Source: Leptospira sp. (lineage in GTDB: Bacteria; Spirochaetota; Leptospiria; Leptospirales; Leptospiraceae). Taken from it: a stretch of 8,038 bases of DNA. The stretch is from the NCBI GenBank assembly GCA_025457985.1, contig JALOTI010000073.1, positions 1-8,038 of the forward strand, in the 5' to 3' direction. Below the pieces are notes generated by a model. That model worked only from the letters and a program-made list of their open reading frames with translations. It searched no databases and was not told where the DNA came from. A program made the position numbers and the translations under genes. How positions within the stretch are numbered: the first letter of the stretch is position 1; every line of letters begins with the position of its first letter. This document shows, piece after piece, positions 7,247-8,038 of this stretch.

Positions 7247-7887
7247 TATACTAGTTTTGCGATGATTTGTCCTTCTTTGGATTTGAATTGCCCCAATTTT
7301 TCTTCTATCCTCTTTCTACTCTTTACAGTAATTTTACCTTGCGTGATTTCTAAATTGCTATCTGACAAAAATTCTTGAATGTTTTCATTTTTAATCTTAA
7401 TGATTCCACACATACTGCACAATTGCTCCAATGTTAGATAAAATGTATGGGGTTGAATTAAACTATCCGCAAAACTCCTCTTATGCCGAATATCTTGGTC
7501 ACGGATCGAATTGTATAGGAATGCGTAAAGCCGTGTCACAGCAGAGGTCAGCCTCAGAATGATCAATCTCTGGTGTGAAAACCAAATACGACGTGCAATA
7601 CTTTCAAAGATTTTTTGAATCAATGACTCAGCCACAGTATCAAATAAATTTTCGGGTGAGACTCTTAGTATGACCGATGGGCCATCTGTTATAGCGCTCG
7701 CCATACGAGGAGCATTGTCAATTAAAGAAAGTTCACCGAAAATTTCACCTGGTCCAAGGACATCAATGACATATTCAAATCCTCGCACAATGCTAGTTAA
7801 CTTAACATTTCCTTCGATAACAACATAGATATCTTTACTTTTTTCACTTTCGATAAATAAAACTTCACCCGCACCAATGCTCATTTT
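7246..7887 (-). CDS. Crp/Fnr-family cyclic-nucleotide-binding regulator, N-terminus missing
   Basis: The trustworthy part begins near KMSIGAGEVLFIESEKSKD and runs to the TAA at 7248-7246, about 213 residues. It has a cyclic-nucleotide-binding jelly roll (IYVVIEGNVKLTS, then the phosphate-binding cassette GPGEIFGELSLIDNAPRMAS with the conserved Gly-Glu and Arg). A long dimerisation helix and a C-terminal winged helix-turn-helix of Crp type follow (FYLTLEQLCSMCGI onward, with a GKITV wing). With an intact cassette it should bind cAMP or cGMP and control transcription in the cytosol. The frame continues upstream to the window edge and includes a TTG at 7986, but those residues are not Crp-like. 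They look like reverse transcriptase and are GC-rich, so 7986 is not a credible start. The usual 15-30 residues before the jelly roll are missing. ATG at 7884 is an internal Met, not a convincing start. It overlaps the downstream SH3 gene by TAATG. Confidence 0.85.
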   Translation of the reverse strand, partial: KMSIGAGEVLFIESEKSKDIYVVIEGNVKLTSIVRGFEYVIDVLGPGEIFGELSLIDNAPRMASAITDGPSVILRVSPENLFDTVAESLIQKIFESIARRIWFSHQRLIILRLTSAVTRLYAFLYNSIRDQDIRHKRSFADSLIQPHTFYLTLEQLCSMCGIIKIKNENIQEFLSDSNLEITQGKITVKSRKRIEEKLGQFKSKEGQIIAKLV

Positions 7888-8037
7888 TGGAGAAGTCCAC
7901 TCAATCAGGGTCACCATGGGGTCAACTGGTTCCGAAACCCCTTCAGCGACGAGCCGATCTAGCTCATCTTCGACGGCCTTTCTCAATGGAAACGGTACTG
8001 AACGCGGCGGAAAAGCACGAGGCTTCGCCGTCGGGTC
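7888..8037 (-). mobile_element. Fragment of a Ty3/Gypsy-type retrotransposon reverse transcriptase (probable chimeric end)
   Basis: The frame is open from the window edge for 50 codons. It reads KPRAFPPRSVPFPLRKAVED, then ELDRLVAEGVSEPVD, then IEWTSP. This follows residue by residue the start of the RT domain in Ty3/Gypsy Pol proteins: K-x-R-x-V-P-[FY]-x-L-R-x-x-V-E-x-E-L-D-R-L-x-x-E-G-[VI]-x-x-P-V, then a S/E-W-A-[TS]-P strand. It stops just before the first catalytic part of RT and switches to a Crp-like regulator at about 7885-7890. By hand count bases 7921-8038 hold 68 G/C of 118 (58%), against 26 of 80 (about 33%) for 7801-7880. Such elements are abundant in animals, plants and fungi and are not expected in a spirochaete. 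I made the match by pattern memory, not by a database search. A library or assembly chimera is more likely than true insertion. Confidence 0.75.
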
Positions 8038-8038
8038 A

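Noticed and set aside
6882..7265. 127-codon plus-strand open frame over the SH3 gene N-terminus
   Set aside because: The hydrophobic and Ser/Phe-rich product is what the complement of the Lys/Glu-rich coding sequence yields. It has no Shine-Dalgarno sequence and no motifs.
7888..8037. Considered a bacterial retron, group II intron or DGR reverse transcriptase
   Set aside because: The visible stretch matches the lead-in of LTR-retrotransposon (Gypsy) Pol rather than the conserved blocks of bacterial RTs. No intron, template repeat or msr/msd structure is present.
1..8038. CRISPR arrays, tRNA or rRNA genes, insertion-sequence ends
   Set aside because: I looked on both strands and saw no regularly spaced repeats, cloverleaf candidates, rRNA-like stretches or terminal inverted repeats. 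Nearly all the sequence is explained by protein-coding genes.

Overview
The window looks like a spirochaete chromosome fragment, most probably Leptospira. The supporting signs are low-GC coding sequence (an 80-base sample near the right side is about a third GC), tightly packed genes, and protein types common in that genus: O-antigen ligases, large soluble class III cyclases, cyclic-nucleotide-binding regulators and SH3-domain envelope proteins. This assignment is inference from protein style, since no rRNA or other marker gene is present.

Layout. Bases 1-310 (minus strand) hold the N-terminal third or so of a GT4-type glycosyltransferase that runs off the left edge. Diverging from it is a four-gene plus-strand cluster: an O-antigen ligase/polymerase-like membrane protein (to 1660), a cytosolic GH5 glycosidase resembling fungal steryl-glucosidase/glucocerebrosidase-type enzymes (1657-3624), a soluble SRPBCC-zinc ribbon-class III cyclase (3621-5465), and a GtrB/DPM1-like polyprenyl-phosphate GT2 (5500-6441). 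The first three genes are joined by ATGA stop/start overlaps, so they almost certainly form one operon. Converging from the right are two minus-strand genes joined by a TAATG overlap: a Crp/Fnr-like cyclic-nucleotide-binding regulator (ending at 7246) and an SH3-domain envelope protein (6503-7246).

How the genes may work together. Ligase, GT2 and GT4 are surface-glycan or glycolipid functions. GH5 and the SRPBCC domain both belong to folds that handle glycolipids or other hydrophobic ligands. The cyclase would make a cyclic nucleotide, and a cyclic-nucleotide receptor lies less than 2 kb away. A glycolipid-linked second-messenger module is a reasonable hypothesis but is not shown by the sequence.

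The strangest part is the right end. About 150 bases (roughly 7888-8037, minus strand) are much more GC-rich than the rest and translate into what I recognise as the start of a Ty3/Gypsy-type retrotransposon reverse transcriptase. They are fused in frame to a regulator that has lost its own N-terminus. An assembly or library chimera with eukaryotic DNA is the most likely explanation, and the apparent TTG start of the regulator at 7986 should not be trusted. No tRNA, rRNA, CRISPR array or insertion sequence was seen. No gene-free stretch exceeds 300 bases.
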